A stretch of 51,256 bases of DNA from Chloroflexota bacterium. Its GTDB lineage: Bacteria; Chloroflexota; Limnocylindria; P2-11E. The notes beneath the pieces are model-generated. The model had not been told where the DNA came from and searched no databases. It worked only from the letters and a program-made list of their open reading frames with translations. The stretch covers positions 1 to 51,256 of the forward strand of contig VBDU01000097.1 of NCBI GenBank assembly GCA_005883625.1. The letters are read 5' to 3'. The position numbers and the translations under genes were made by a program. Positions 15,890 to 24,067 of the stretch are shown piece after piece (within the stretch, counting starts at the first letter, position 1; each line of letters opens with the position of its first letter).

Positions 15890-17316
15890 GGCGCCTCGCG
15901 CTCGTCGCGGCGCTCCTGCTCGCCGCCTGCACCGCCGTCCCGGCGCCCGACAGCACGAGCGCCGCGCCATCACCGTCCGCCGCGGCGGAGATCGCGAACG
16001 GTCACTTCGACGGCGCACGCGCGAAGGCCCACGTGAGCTACCTCGCGGATCCGGCCCGCGGCGGCCGCATGTCGGGGTCCGCCGGCTACGCGGACGCGGC
16101 GCAGTACGTCGCCGACCGCTTCCGCGAGATCGGGCTCGAGCCGCTCGGCGACAACGGCACGTACTTCCAGCATTTTCCGATGCCGAACGTCGAGCTCGCC
16201 GCGATGCCGACCCTCGCGGCGATCGCGCCGTCCGCGCGGACCTACAAGGCGCGCGTCGACATGACCGAGACCGTGGGCGGCCGCTCCGGCAGCGGCCGGG
16301 CGGAGAGCACCCTCGCGGTGGTCGGCGGGGCGGCACGCGCCGGGGTGCAGAACGACTTCGCCGGCGTGGACGCGCGCGGAAAGATCGCGCTCGTGACCGG
16401 GCCCACGCAGGGCGGCAGCGCCGTCGAGGCCGCGTATGCCGAAGGCGCGACGGGCGTGCTGCTCGTCGGCAACACGCAGATCCGCTACTCGTACATCCCG
16501 CGCCTCGAGTCCGCCACGATCCCGGTCCTCGTCGTCAACGAGACCGTCGCGAACGAGCTCATCGCGCCGTCCGGCAAGACAGTCGCCGCGGTTCGCGACG
16601 CGGTGCGCGCGCGGCGTTCCGATCCGACCTCGCCGCCTACCGGGTTCGAGGTCCCGACGACGCTCCGCATGGAGGTCTCGCTCACGCCGGTGCGGCAGAT
16701 CGACGCGATGAACGTCGTGGGGCTGCTCCGCGGCGCGGACAACACCTCCGAGCAGGCGGTGCTCGTGGGCGGACACCTCGACGCGGTCGGGACCGATCCC
16801 GACGGCTCGGTGTTCCAGGGCGCGAACGACAACGCGTCGGGCCCGGCGGTCGTGATGGAGGTCGCGCGAGCGCTCGCCGCCCGCCGCGCGACGCTCAAGC
16901 GATCGATCGTGTTCGCGGCGTTCGCGGGCGAGGAGGAAGGCTTCTTTGGCTCCGAGGCCTACATCGCGCGGACGGCGACCTCGCCCGGACGCGTGGAGAG
17001 CCTCACCGCGATGATCGACCTCGACGTCATCGGCTGCTGCGGCGACTCGCTCTTCGTGTCGAACGAGGCGCCCGAGCTGCAGCGGCGCATCCGCGACACG
17101 GCCAGCCGGCTTGGCGTCTCCTCGACGTCGTCAGGGGCCGGCGGGAGCGATCAGACGAGCTTCGCGCGGCGGCGCGTCCCCGCCGCGCTCATCGGCTGGA
17201 CCGACTTCATCCTCCACACGTACCGCGACACGCCCGACGTCGTCACCGTGGCGAAGCTCAAGGCCGCCGGCGACGTCGTGACCGACGTCGCCGCCCAGCT
17301 CGCGTCGGAGGGCTGA
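15886..17316 (+). CDS. M28-family zinc aminopeptidase lipoprotein with PA domain
   Basis: A 476-aa exported protein with lipobox LLAAC (Cys15) and a Ser/Ala/Pro linker. A protease-associated insert lies around residues 130-230. The M28 peptidase core is C-terminal: zinc ligands in [24 protein letters not shown] and DLDVIG, and a late histidine in FILHTYRD. The GEEE pair supplies the catalytic base. It probably trims peptides outside the membrane. The ATG overlaps the metG stop, so it is co-transcribed with metG despite the unrelated role. Confidence 0.85.
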   Translation: MRRLALVAALLLAACTAVPAPDSTSAAPSPSAAAEIANGHFDGARAKAHVSYLADPARGGRMSGSAGYADAAQYVADRFREIGLEPLGDNGTYFQHFPMPNVELAAMPTLAAIAPSARTYKARVDMTETVGGRSGSGRAESTLAVVGGAARAGVQNDFAGVDARGKIALVTGPTQGGSAVEAAYAEGATGVLLVGNTQIRYSYIPRLESATIPVLVVNETVANELIAPSGKTVAAVRDAVRARRSDPTSPPTGFEVPTTLRMEVSLTPVRQIDAMNVVGLLRGADNTSEQAVLVGGHLDAVGTDPDGSVFQGANDNASGPAVVMEVARALAARRATLKRSIVFAAFAGEEEGFFGSEAYIARTATSPGRVESLTAMIDLDVIGCCGDSLFVSNEAPELQRRIRDTASRLGVSSTSSGAGGSDQTSFARRRVPAALIGWTDFILHTYRDTPDVVTVAKLKAAGDVVTDVAAQLASEG

Positions 17317-17354
17317 GGCCGCAACCATTCGCCGCGCCGTGCGTCTAACTGGAT

Positions 17355-18494
17355 GTGCGGAGGTGGCTGCTCCCGTTCTGCCTGACGCTGAGCGCAGTCG
17401 CCTGCGGCGATCTTCAGAGCGGGCAGGCAGGCGCGCCCCCGTCAGCGACTCCGACATCGGCGAGCGCCCCCGCCGCGGACTGCGTCGCCCTCGGCGCGAT
17501 CTCGCCCATCCCGGTGCCACCGCTGGCGGTCGTCGACCTTGGTGACGGCACCAAGCGCGTGACGAGCGCCGAAGCGGGCTACTCGCTCGTCGTACCCGGT
17601 ACATGGCTCGTCTCAGGCGCCATCGCCGGGACGGTGAACCCCTGGTTCGGCCAGGGCCACATGAGCAGCTACGACCCCCGCGCCGCGCCGACGCCCCGAC
17701 CGGAGGCGGGCACGATCCTGCCGCCAGAGGTCGGCGTCCGGCTCGACATAGAGATGTGGGCCAACCCGCTCCGCGAGCCGCTCGACATCTACGCGCAGCG
17801 CTTGCACATCGGGCCGGATCAGATTGCGGTGCTTCCGGGTGCGTTCGTGAGGCTCGCCGGCGGACAGGCCTATCGCATGACGATCCAGGACGAGCGGCGC
17901 TTCCAGCCGAGCCTCGGTCCGCTCGTCGCGACTCGTCAAACGCGCGCCGTCTGGCTCGTTCCCTCGCCGCGCGCCGACCGCGTGCTCGTGCTCTACGCGA
18001 CGCCGGCCGAAAGCGCGCTCTTCCCCGCCGTCGAGCGAGCGGTCTCGACGCTCCAGGTGGCGGCGCCTCGGAGCGCCGTGCTGCCGGTCGTCCACCAGCG
18101 GAGCGAGATCCTTCAACGATGGCTCGTCGGCAAGTCCGGGCCGATCGCCGGCCGGCGTGCGGAGGCAAAGCTGATGACGTACGCCGAGGCAAGCCTCGCG
18201 ATGGACGCACGCCCCGGCGCATCGCTGAACCCACCCCTGCCGATGGGAATTCCGCGGATCGACCGCGATCCGGATGAGCTCTTCTGGTTGGTCGCCGTGA
18301 GCGGCCCGGACCTTCCCGCGTCTCGAGGTGGTCCGCCGGGCCGGGGCGTTGCGGTCGGCACGCCCGCGCCGACGGCGTGGATCCTCTACGACACACCGGC
18401 GACGAACGATCGAGGCGAGCGGACCGGCCAAGGCTTCTCGACCGCAGGCACCTGGCCGCCCGGGTTCGACACCCTGCCCGACCGTTGCCACTGA
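17355..18494 (+). CDS. Hypothetical lipoprotein, 379 aa
   Basis: A GTG start gives a classical lipoprotein signal with Cys17 in SAVACG. A Thr/Ser/Ala/Pro-rich spacer follows, then a soluble domain that opens with a strand-rich segment (YSLVVPGTWLVSG) of the kind seen in PsbP/LpqN-like surface proteins. I cannot assign a family. It is the first of two adjacent lipoprotein genes on the plus strand downstream of the M28 peptidase, and is likely anchored on the outer face of the membrane. Confidence 0.6.
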   Translation: MRRWLLPFCLTLSAVACGDLQSGQAGAPPSATPTSASAPAADCVALGAISPIPVPPLAVVDLGDGTKRVTSAEAGYSLVVPGTWLVSGAIAGTVNPWFGQGHMSSYDPRAAPTPRPEAGTILPPEVGVRLDIEMWANPLREPLDIYAQRLHIGPDQIAVLPGAFVRLAGGQAYRMTIQDERRFQPSLGPLVATRQTRAVWLVPSPRADRVLVLYATPAESALFPAVERAVSTLQVAAPRSAVLPVVHQRSEILQRWLVGKSGPIAGRRAEAKLMTYAEASLAMDARPGASLNPPLPMGIPRIDRDPDELFWLVAVSGPDLPASRGGPPGRGVAVGTPAPTAWILYDTPATNDRGERTGQGFSTAGTWPPGFDTLPDRCH

Positions 18495-18503
18495 CGTGGG
18501 CGC

Positions 18504-19715
18504 ATGCGACGCCCACGTGAGCGTCGCGTGACGCGGACCGTCGTCGGACTCTTGATGCTCGCGGTCGTCGGCTGCACCGTCAGCCCTGAGCCGCCTCCGC
18601 CGGTCGGAACACGACCGGCGGAGGCGCTGCCCGGGGTGGAGATCCGTCCGCTCGGCGCTGCCCACGGGGATTGGGCGATCGTGCTGCGCTCCGCTTCAGG
18701 GTATGGCGCGCCGGACGAAGGCGAGATCTGGGCCGTGCCGCTCGATGGCGGCGAGGCCAAGCGCGTGATCGCCTGGACGTCCTACGGCATCGGCGCGTAC
18801 GACGCCATCCGGCTGGGCCTCACGGTCGTCGCCCGCCAGCTCTCGCCCGATCGGCGGCGCATCGTCCTCACCGTCACGAAGTACTCGCGAGCGACGTTCG
18901 GCGGCGCGCTGGCCATCATCGATCTCTTCACCGGCAGGTTTGCCTCGCTCGACACGCCGAACATCCAGATGCCCTGGCGCCCCGCCTGGAGCCCGGATGG
19001 CAGACGCATCGCATTCGATCGCTATGAGAGCACGTTCTGGACGGGTATCTCCGTGATCGGCGCCGACAACAGCGACCTGCGGCGGCTCTGCGACGCGAGC
19101 ATGGTCAGCGTCGGCGGAATGGGCGCGTTCCGCGGGTGCTACGGCATCGACGGCTGGACGCCGGATTCGAAGGCAGTCCGCTTCTACGAGGTCGACGGTT
19201 ACTCCGTCATAGACGCGGACACCGGTGCGATCACGCGCTTCGGCGTCCACGGCGCTTCGCTTATCGCTTCCGATTGGCGTGAGGCGCCGCCGGCGGTCGC
19301 GCTTGGTGTCATCGAAGGGGGCGAGCTAAAGCTCATGACGTTCGACAGCGGCGGGTCGGCGCCACGCGTCCTCGCGCGCGTGCCTTCGGGCTCTCTTGGC
19401 TTCTTCGAACCACGATGGAATCCCCGGAGCGGCGATTTGCTGACCAGACGCGGCGGGGAGCTGTTCGTGTACGGATCCCAGCTGAGCGGCCGCCGGGTCG
19501 CGGCCGTCGGCTGCGAGATCCGTGGGGAGTGGCGACCGGATGGCACGGAAGTCGTCTATCTCGCCCCCTGCCTCGGGACGGGTGAGCTTCATCTCGCGGC
19601 CGCGGGCGTGAGCGGCGGCCTGCCAGCCACGGGCGATCGCGTGGTGTGGTCGCCGCCGGCGGGCGGGCGGAGCGATTGGCGCGTCGTCGACCTCGCGGTC
19701 GTGCATTACCCGTGA
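18504..19715 (+). CDS. Hypothetical lipoprotein with beta-propeller (TolB-like) repeats
   Basis: About 403 aa. A basic N-terminus leads to a hydrophobic segment and lipobox VVGC (Cys24). The rest reads as WD40/TolB-like blades, with repeated SPDGRR-type turns (AWSPDGRRIAFDR, LSPDRRRIVLTV, WRPDGTEVVYLA). A GTG eight codons downstream is an alternative start. It lies 9 bp after the preceding lipoprotein gene, so the two likely form one unit. Such propellers usually bind proteins or ligands outside the cell; no catalytic residues are seen. Confidence 0.62.
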   Translation: MRRPRERRVTRTVVGLLMLAVVGCTVSPEPPPPVGTRPAEALPGVEIRPLGAAHGDWAIVLRSASGYGAPDEGEIWAVPLDGGEAKRVIAWTSYGIGAYDAIRLGLTVVARQLSPDRRRIVLTVTKYSRATFGGALAIIDLFTGRFASLDTPNIQMPWRPAWSPDGRRIAFDRYESTFWTGISVIGADNSDLRRLCDASMVSVGGMGAFRGCYGIDGWTPDSKAVRFYEVDGYSVIDADTGAITRFGVHGASLIASDWREAPPAVALGVIEGGELKLMTFDSGGSAPRVLARVPSGSLGFFEPRWNPRSGDLLTRRGGELFVYGSQLSGRRVAAVGCEIRGEWRPDGTEVVYLAPCLGTGELHLAAAGVSGGLPATGDRVVWSPPAGGRSDWRVVDLAVVHYP

Positions 19716-19746
19716 CGTCCGTGCTCTGGCGCGCGGAGTCCAGGCG

Positions 19747-20340
19747 CTAGCCGCGGCAGCCCGAATCCGACAGGGAAAGCGTGACCTCGCCCGCGGGTAT
19801 GCCCTCCGCCACCCCGCGAAGGGTGCGGTAGCGCTCAAGGAAGAGCTCGAGCGTCGGGCGATCGAGCGCGATCCAGGTGGTGACCTCATCGAACCGTCGG
19901 GCCCGTGCGACGCACGTCTCGGGTCCGAAGATCCCCGACCCGGCGATCGGCACGTGGAAGAGCAGGTCTCCGTTGGGATCGATGATCCGCCAGCCTCGCG
20001 CGTTCCCGTCGTCGAAGAGGACCAGAAGCGACCGGTGCTGCGGATCGTCGGGGCTGCCCTTGTCGACCGCCCAGCGCACCGTGGTCGGCAGCGGGAGCTG
20101 CGGCTGGATGTTCGGCGGCTTCGTCAGCTCGGCTGTCGCGACGATCCGATTGGGTGCGGCTGACCCTGCGACCGTCGACGGCGCACCCGTCGGCGCCACA
20201 GCGGGAGTCGACACGGGTGCGCCGCACGCGAAGACGCCGGCAGCCACCACGATCGCGCACAGCACGTGGTGTCGGGCCACGCCAGGAGCATGCGCGTCGA
20301 CGCCACTGCGGTCATGGGACTCGCCGGCGCTAACGCTCAC
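19747..20340 (-). CDS. Hypothetical lipoprotein, about 177-197 aa
   Basis: A minus-strand gene convergent with the propeller lipoprotein. A hydrophobic stretch ends in GVFACG, a plausible lipobox, and an Ala/Pro/Thr linker follows. The mature part has no family I know. The GTG at 20280 would give a more normal signal-peptide length than the GTG at 20340 used here. Two late cysteines (one near the C-terminal CRG) could form a disulfide. Confidence 0.5.
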   Translation of the reverse strand: MSVSAGESHDRSGVDAHAPGVARHHVLCAIVVAAGVFACGAPVSTPAVAPTGAPSTVAGSAAPNRIVATAELTKPPNIQPQLPLPTTVRWAVDKGSPDDPQHRSLLVLFDDGNARGWRIIDPNGDLLFHVPIAGSGIFGPETCVARARRFDEVTTWIALDRPTLELFLERYRTLRGVAEGIPAGEVTLSLSDSGCRG

Positions 20341-20354
20341 GGAAGACGTAGGAC

Positions 20355-21158
20355 TTATGGCAGGCTGCTGATCTCCTTCGCGCGCTCGCTCAGCGCGCTC
20401 GCGACCGCCCTGCGCTCGCTCTCGCCGAAGGCGGACGAGCCGAGGACCTCGACGTCGGCGAGATCGCGGTAGAGGACACGGATGAGCCGGTGCGCCTCGG
20501 TGGGCCCGCAGCCGATCGCGACGAGCGTCTTGTCGACCTGGATCGCGTGCTGGACGAGATGCGCCTCGAAGCGGTGCATCCGGAAGCGGACCGGCTTCGC
20601 GCCATCCCAGAAGAGGGCCGGCCGCTCGAGCTCGTCGTCACCCACATCCGCGAGCTCGCGGAGGACCCGGCGATGGATCTCGAAGAGCGCGTTGCGAATG
20701 TCGGCGATCCCGCCCGCCACCGTTTCGGGCGCGCGGTAGCCGTACTCCGTCCGCCACGACGGGTAGCGCTCGCCCGCCTCGTCGTCGTCGCGTGGCCGGT
20801 CGGAAGCGCGCGCGTACTGGACGACCCCGAGGAAGCCGTACTCGGCGCCGAGCATGTGTTCGATGACCGCGCGCACCGGCCACTGGTCCTTCGCGGGCGC
20901 GCGATCGAGATCGCGGTCACCCACCCCCGCGAGGGCGCCGGTCAGGTCGCGGTATGCCCGGTGGTACTGGCCGAGGATGCGCTCGGCCTGCGTGACCGGT
21001 GGGCCGTCGGCGGCGCGCAGCGCCGCGAGCCGGACCGCGAGGTCGCGGAGCTCGTGCTGCGCGAGGAGCAGGGTGAAGCGAAGGCCCTCCTCGTCGTATT
21101 CGCGCCAGACCCACGTGCGGCCCATGGCCGTATCGGAGAGGTCGACCGTGGCACGCAC
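20355..21158 (-). CDS. DinB-superfamily protein
   Basis: About 267 aa, predicted four-helix-bundle DinB-fold protein. The metal-ligand histidines are visible in VIEHMLGAEYG and in HLVQHAIQ, as expected for mycothiol- or bacillithiol-dependent-transferase-like DinB proteins. Conserved-looking sequence continues upstream of the GTG at 21158, with no canonical start until the G/C palindrome at 21193-21220. The true start may therefore lie near or inside that element. The gene follows ybdK by 68 bp. Function is unknown; a thiol-dependent transferase or detoxification role is possible. Confidence 0.68.
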   Translation of the reverse strand: MRATVDLSDTAMGRTWVWREYDEEGLRFTLLLAQHELRDLAVRLAALRAADGPPVTQAERILGQYHRAYRDLTGALAGVGDRDLDRAPAKDQWPVRAVIEHMLGAEYGFLGVVQYARASDRPRDDDEAGERYPSWRTEYGYRAPETVAGGIADIRNALFEIHRRVLRELADVGDDELERPALFWDGAKPVRFRMHRFEAHLVQHAIQVDKTLVAIGCGPTEAHRLIRVLYRDLADVEVLGSSAFGESERRAVASALSERAKEISSLP

Positions 21159-21192
21159 GAGCTCCTCGACCGCCTGCGTGACGGTCAGCTGT

Positions 21193-21220
21193 CGAGGGGG
21201 CGCTGCCCCCTCGGACCCCC
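21193..21220. repeat. G/C-rich palindromic element, copy D
   Basis: A perfect 9-bp inverted repeat CGAGGGGGC-GCT-GCCCCCTCG followed by GACCCCC, closely matching copy C. It sits between the ybdK stop and the DinB gene, next to where the DinB start is expected. Confidence 0.65.
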
Positions 21221-21226
21221 GCGAGC

Positions 21227-22342
21227 TCAGACCGCGACCTTCGCCACGCCCGCCAGCGTCTCCCGCGCGAGGTGGTCGACCACGGCGTGGAGGTGCCCGG
21301 TCTCCTTCCAGACGCGCAGCTGCCGGTCCGCGCTCGTGCCCTCACGCACGATCGTCTCGAGGTAGGCGACCTCGCGACGCGAGCCGAGCTCGTCGACGAT
21401 GTCATCGACAAACTCGAGGAGCTCGACCGCGAGGTCGCGCATCGGCACCTCGCGCTGGACGCCGAAGTCGATGAGGTTCGCGTCCATGCCCCCGCGCACC
21501 GCGCGCCACTTGTTCTCCTGGATGAGCGCGGGCGCGTACTTCCGGAAACCGAGGTTCCGGTCGCGCAGCATGAGGAGCTTCGCGCAGATCGCCTGGATGA
21601 GGGCCGCGAGGCAGATCGCCTCGTCGACGCGCGTCGCCGCGTCGCACACGCGGAACTCGATCGTCGGGTAGAACGCGTGCGGCCGGAGGTCCCACCAGAT
21701 CTTCTTGCCGTCGTCGATGGACTTGGTCTTCACGAGGAGCTGGACGAAGTTCTCGAACTCGTCGTAGGACGAGAACTCGGGCGGGATGCCGGTGCGCGGG
21801 AAGCGGCCCCAGATGACTTGGCGGTAGGACTTGAGACCGGTGTTCCGCGCGAGCCAGAACGGGCTCGACGTCGAGATCGCGAGGAGGTGCGGGAGGAAGT
21901 AGCGCGCCTCGTTCATGACCTCGATCCGGCGCTCGCGGTCGGGGATACCGACGTGCACGTGTATGCCGAAGATGAGGAGCTCGCGGATGACGTCCTGCAG
22001 CTCCTCCTCGAGGATCTTGTACCGCTCGTGCTCGGTGATCTCCTGCTCCTGCCAGTGCGAGAAGGGGTGCGTGCCGGCCGACGCGAGACGCAGCCCGTGC
22101 GGCTCGAGATGGGCCGCGAGCGTACCGCGCAGGCGCGTGATCTCCTCGCGCGCCTCGGCCACGTTCTCGCAGATCTTCGTGCCGGCTTCGATGACCGACT
22201 GCATCATCTCGGGCTTCACCTGCTCGCCGAGGGTCGGCCGGGCGGCGGCAAGGAGCGTCTCGCTGTGCGATTTCAGCTGGCCCTCGGCGTCGATGATCTG
22301 GAACTCTTCCTCGATGCCGATCGTGAGGCGCGGGACGTCCAT
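21227..22342 (-). CDS. ybdK: Carboxylate-amine ligase, YbdK / glutamate-cysteine ligase type 2 family
   Basis: A 371-aa ATP-dependent amide-bond-forming enzyme of the GCS2 family. It shows GIEEEFQI at the N-terminus (metal-binding glutamates), a histidine-rich IHVHVGI segment, and TIEFRVCD followed by conserved helices. The start at 22342 is chosen because the family begins just before the GIEEEF strand and a TAGAGT box ends 7 bases upstream. It may join an amino acid to cysteine or another amine. Two ATP-grasp ligases and an esterase lie a few genes away, so a small amide or peptide product is a fair inference. Confidence 0.85.
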   Translation of the reverse strand: MDVPRLTIGIEEEFQIIDAEGQLKSHSETLLAAARPTLGEQVKPEMMQSVIEAGTKICENVAEAREEITRLRGTLAAHLEPHGLRLASAGTHPFSHWQEQEITEHERYKILEEELQDVIRELLIFGIHVHVGIPDRERRIEVMNEARYFLPHLLAISTSSPFWLARNTGLKSYRQVIWGRFPRTGIPPEFSSYDEFENFVQLLVKTKSIDDGKKIWWDLRPHAFYPTIEFRVCDAATRVDEAICLAALIQAICAKLLMLRDRNLGFRKYAPALIQENKWRAVRGGMDANLIDFGVQREVPMRDLAVELLEFVDDIVDELGSRREVAYLETIVREGTSADRQLRVWKETGHLHAVVDHLARETLAGVAKVAV

Positions 22343-22349
22343 GGCTGCC

Positions 22350-22355
22350 ACTCTA
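22350..22355 (-). promoter_or_regulatory. -10 box (TAGAGT) of ybdK
   Basis: TAGAGT on the minus strand ends 7 bases before the ATG at 22342. It contains the TAG stop codon of the upstream gene. It suggests separate, leaderless transcription of ybdK. Confidence 0.45.
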
Positions 22356-23186
22356 GTCCGCGCTCTCGAGGCGCTCATCCGCGCCGATCCACTTCAAGTA
22401 CCGGCGCGCAGACCGCTCGACCGCGGTCGGCCCACCGAAGTGCACGACGCGGTCCCACCAGCCGCCGTAGATGCGGTCGAACCGGAGCGGGCGGACCGCG
22501 GCGAGGACACGGCGCACCGCTTCCGCCGGCAGCGGGATGTGGTTCGGGTAGCTTCGCATGAAGCTCACGAAGCGCACGTCGGGAACGACAGTGATCGTGT
22601 CGCCGACGAGGAGCGCGCCGCGACCCTCCGCGCCCGCGGCCCAGTGGAGGACCGCGCTCCCCTCGAAGTGACCGCCGCACTCCACAAGCGTGACGCCTGG
22701 GAGGACCTCGCGCGTCCCCTCCCAGCGGACGATCACGGGATCGTCGTACTGCACCCATTCGGCGTCGGTTGTCGGGATGTAGATCGGACAACCGCCGAAC
22801 GCGCGACTCCACTCCACCATCGCGCCGTAGAAGTGCGGGTGCGACATCGCGACACCGGCGATGCCTCCGCGCGCGCCGATCGCGTCGACGGCGGCGCTGT
22901 CGATGAAGCCGACGCAGTCCCAGAGGAAATTCCCCTTCGGGGTCCGCACGAGCAGCGCGCGCTGGCCGATGCCGAGCGACGGCTCGACGCCGATCCCGGT
23001 GAGCTCCGGCTCGAGCTCGCGGATCTCGATGCGATGTCCCTTCGCCGCGAGCTCCTCGAGCGTCGTCCAAGCCTGGCCGCCTTGCCGGACGTATTGCCGC
23101 TCGTCCTCGCAGATGGCACACCGGGAGGGAGGTCCCGCGGTCGGCGACTGCTGGACCGCGCATGTGACGCAGATGTACGACTTCAC
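22353..23186 (-). CDS. Zinc-ribbon plus metallo-beta-lactamase-fold protein
   Basis: A 277-aa protein. The first 30 residues hold two CxxC pairs (Cys6/9 and Cys23/26), a zinc-ribbon or rubredoxin-like knuckle. The rest resembles an MBL-fold hydrolase: SHPHFYG, GGHFEGSAVLHW and VGDTITVVPD occur at the positions of the metal motifs, though the canonical HxHxDH is altered to HPHFYG. It is therefore either a divergent hydrolase or an oxidoreductase-like member. Start is a GTG at 23186. It lies upstream of ybdK on the same strand and divergent from the secreted protein at 23246. Confidence 0.68.
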   Translation of the reverse strand: MKSYICVTCAVQQSPTAGPPSRCAICEDERQYVRQGGQAWTTLEELAAKGHRIEIRELEPELTGIGVEPSLGIGQRALLVRTPKGNFLWDCVGFIDSAAVDAIGARGGIAGVAMSHPHFYGAMVEWSRAFGGCPIYIPTTDAEWVQYDDPVIVRWEGTREVLPGVTLVECGGHFEGSAVLHWAAGAEGRGALLVGDTITVVPDVRFVSFMRSYPNHIPLPAEAVRRVLAAVRPLRFDRIYGGWWDRVVHFGGPTAVERSARRYLKWIGADERLESAD

Positions 23187-23245
23187 CGACGTGCGCCGGT
23201 GCCGTAGGCTTCGACGCCGACGATATCGGTGGGGAGGCTTTTGGG

Positions 23246-23701
23246 ATGAAGGGCTCGCTGCTCGCGCTGCTCTACGTGTCCGCGCTCATTGGCGGCGTCG
23301 TCGCTCAAGGTGCTCGGGCGAGCGCGACTCCTCCGCAGGACGTGACGATCACCGCCTTCTTCTTCCCCGCGCACACCTGGACGGCGACCGGCGGCATCAC
23401 CGACGGCGGCCACTGGACGAGCGGCTGCACTCACTTCGACGGGTCCTTCTTCCATTCGCCCGTCGTCGGCACGTTCCAGGACTGCGTCTTCCTCACCGGC
23501 GCGGACGGCAGCGTGATCACGCTCCAGACGGAGAACGTCCTCACGTTGACCGACGCGGGTGTGTGCTGCGACCTCAAGGTCAACTGGCGTGTGTCGGACG
23601 GGACGGGCCGCTACGCCGGTCTTCGCGGGGAAGGCCGGGGGAGCCGGACCCTGCCGGGGCCCGCAACGCTGGATGGGCAGGTGCATTTCGACGGGCCGTA
23701 G
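23246..23701 (+). CDS. Hypothetical secreted protein, 151 aa
   Basis: The N-terminus has a signal peptide (MKGSLLALLYVSALIGGVVA) with a probable cut near AQGARASA. The mature domain is strand-rich with four cysteines, including a CC pair, and contains GTGRYAGLRGEG, a turn pattern seen in allene-oxide-cyclase-like or similar small secreted barrels. GGGGAGG upstream of the ATG is a clear ribosome-binding site. No family assigned. Confidence 0.58.
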   Translation: MKGSLLALLYVSALIGGVVAQGARASATPPQDVTITAFFFPAHTWTATGGITDGGHWTSGCTHFDGSFFHSPVVGTFQDCVFLTGADGSVITLQTENVLTLTDAGVCCDLKVNWRVSDGTGRYAGLRGEGRGSRTLPGPATLDGQVHFDGP

Positions 23702-23704
23702 CCG

Positions 23705-24067
23705 TTAAAGCGTCACAGGCCCGCGCATGCCCGCGGCGCCCTTCAGCGCTTCGATCATCCCGAGGTGCCAGGGCGCTCGCGAGACCTCGAGCTCCGCGGG
23801 CCGCGCGAGGTCCTCGTCCCGCACCGCGGAGCGGTCTTCGTCCACCCCATGCCGGTCTCGACGTTGCCGAGCCCTTCGGTCGGAAAGCGCCACCGCTCGC
23901 GATGCCCTCGCGGGCCCAGCGCGCCATGTGCCACAGGTTGAAGCCGATCGAGTTGACCGCGCCGGGCGCCGCCGCAGCTGCAGGTCGTCGAGCGCGCCGA
24001 CCGCTTCCAGCGCGTTCTTGTGATTGAGCGCGTGGCCCCGCGCGAGCGTCGCCGCGATGTCGTTCAT
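23705..24067 (-). pseudogene. Decayed DinB-superfamily gene
   Basis: The N-terminus (ATLARGHALNHKNALEAVG) starts in one frame. The next conserved block (NSIGFNLWHMARW) is in a second frame and the block ERWRFPTEGLGNVETGMG in the third. The C-terminal helix (GMIEALKGAAGMRG) returns to the first. Joined, these give a DinB_2-like protein, so at least three frameshifts have broken it. The ATG still overlaps the stop of the ATP-grasp gene upstream (ATGA), showing that it was once the last gene of that operon. Sequencing errors cannot be excluded. Confidence 0.6.
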
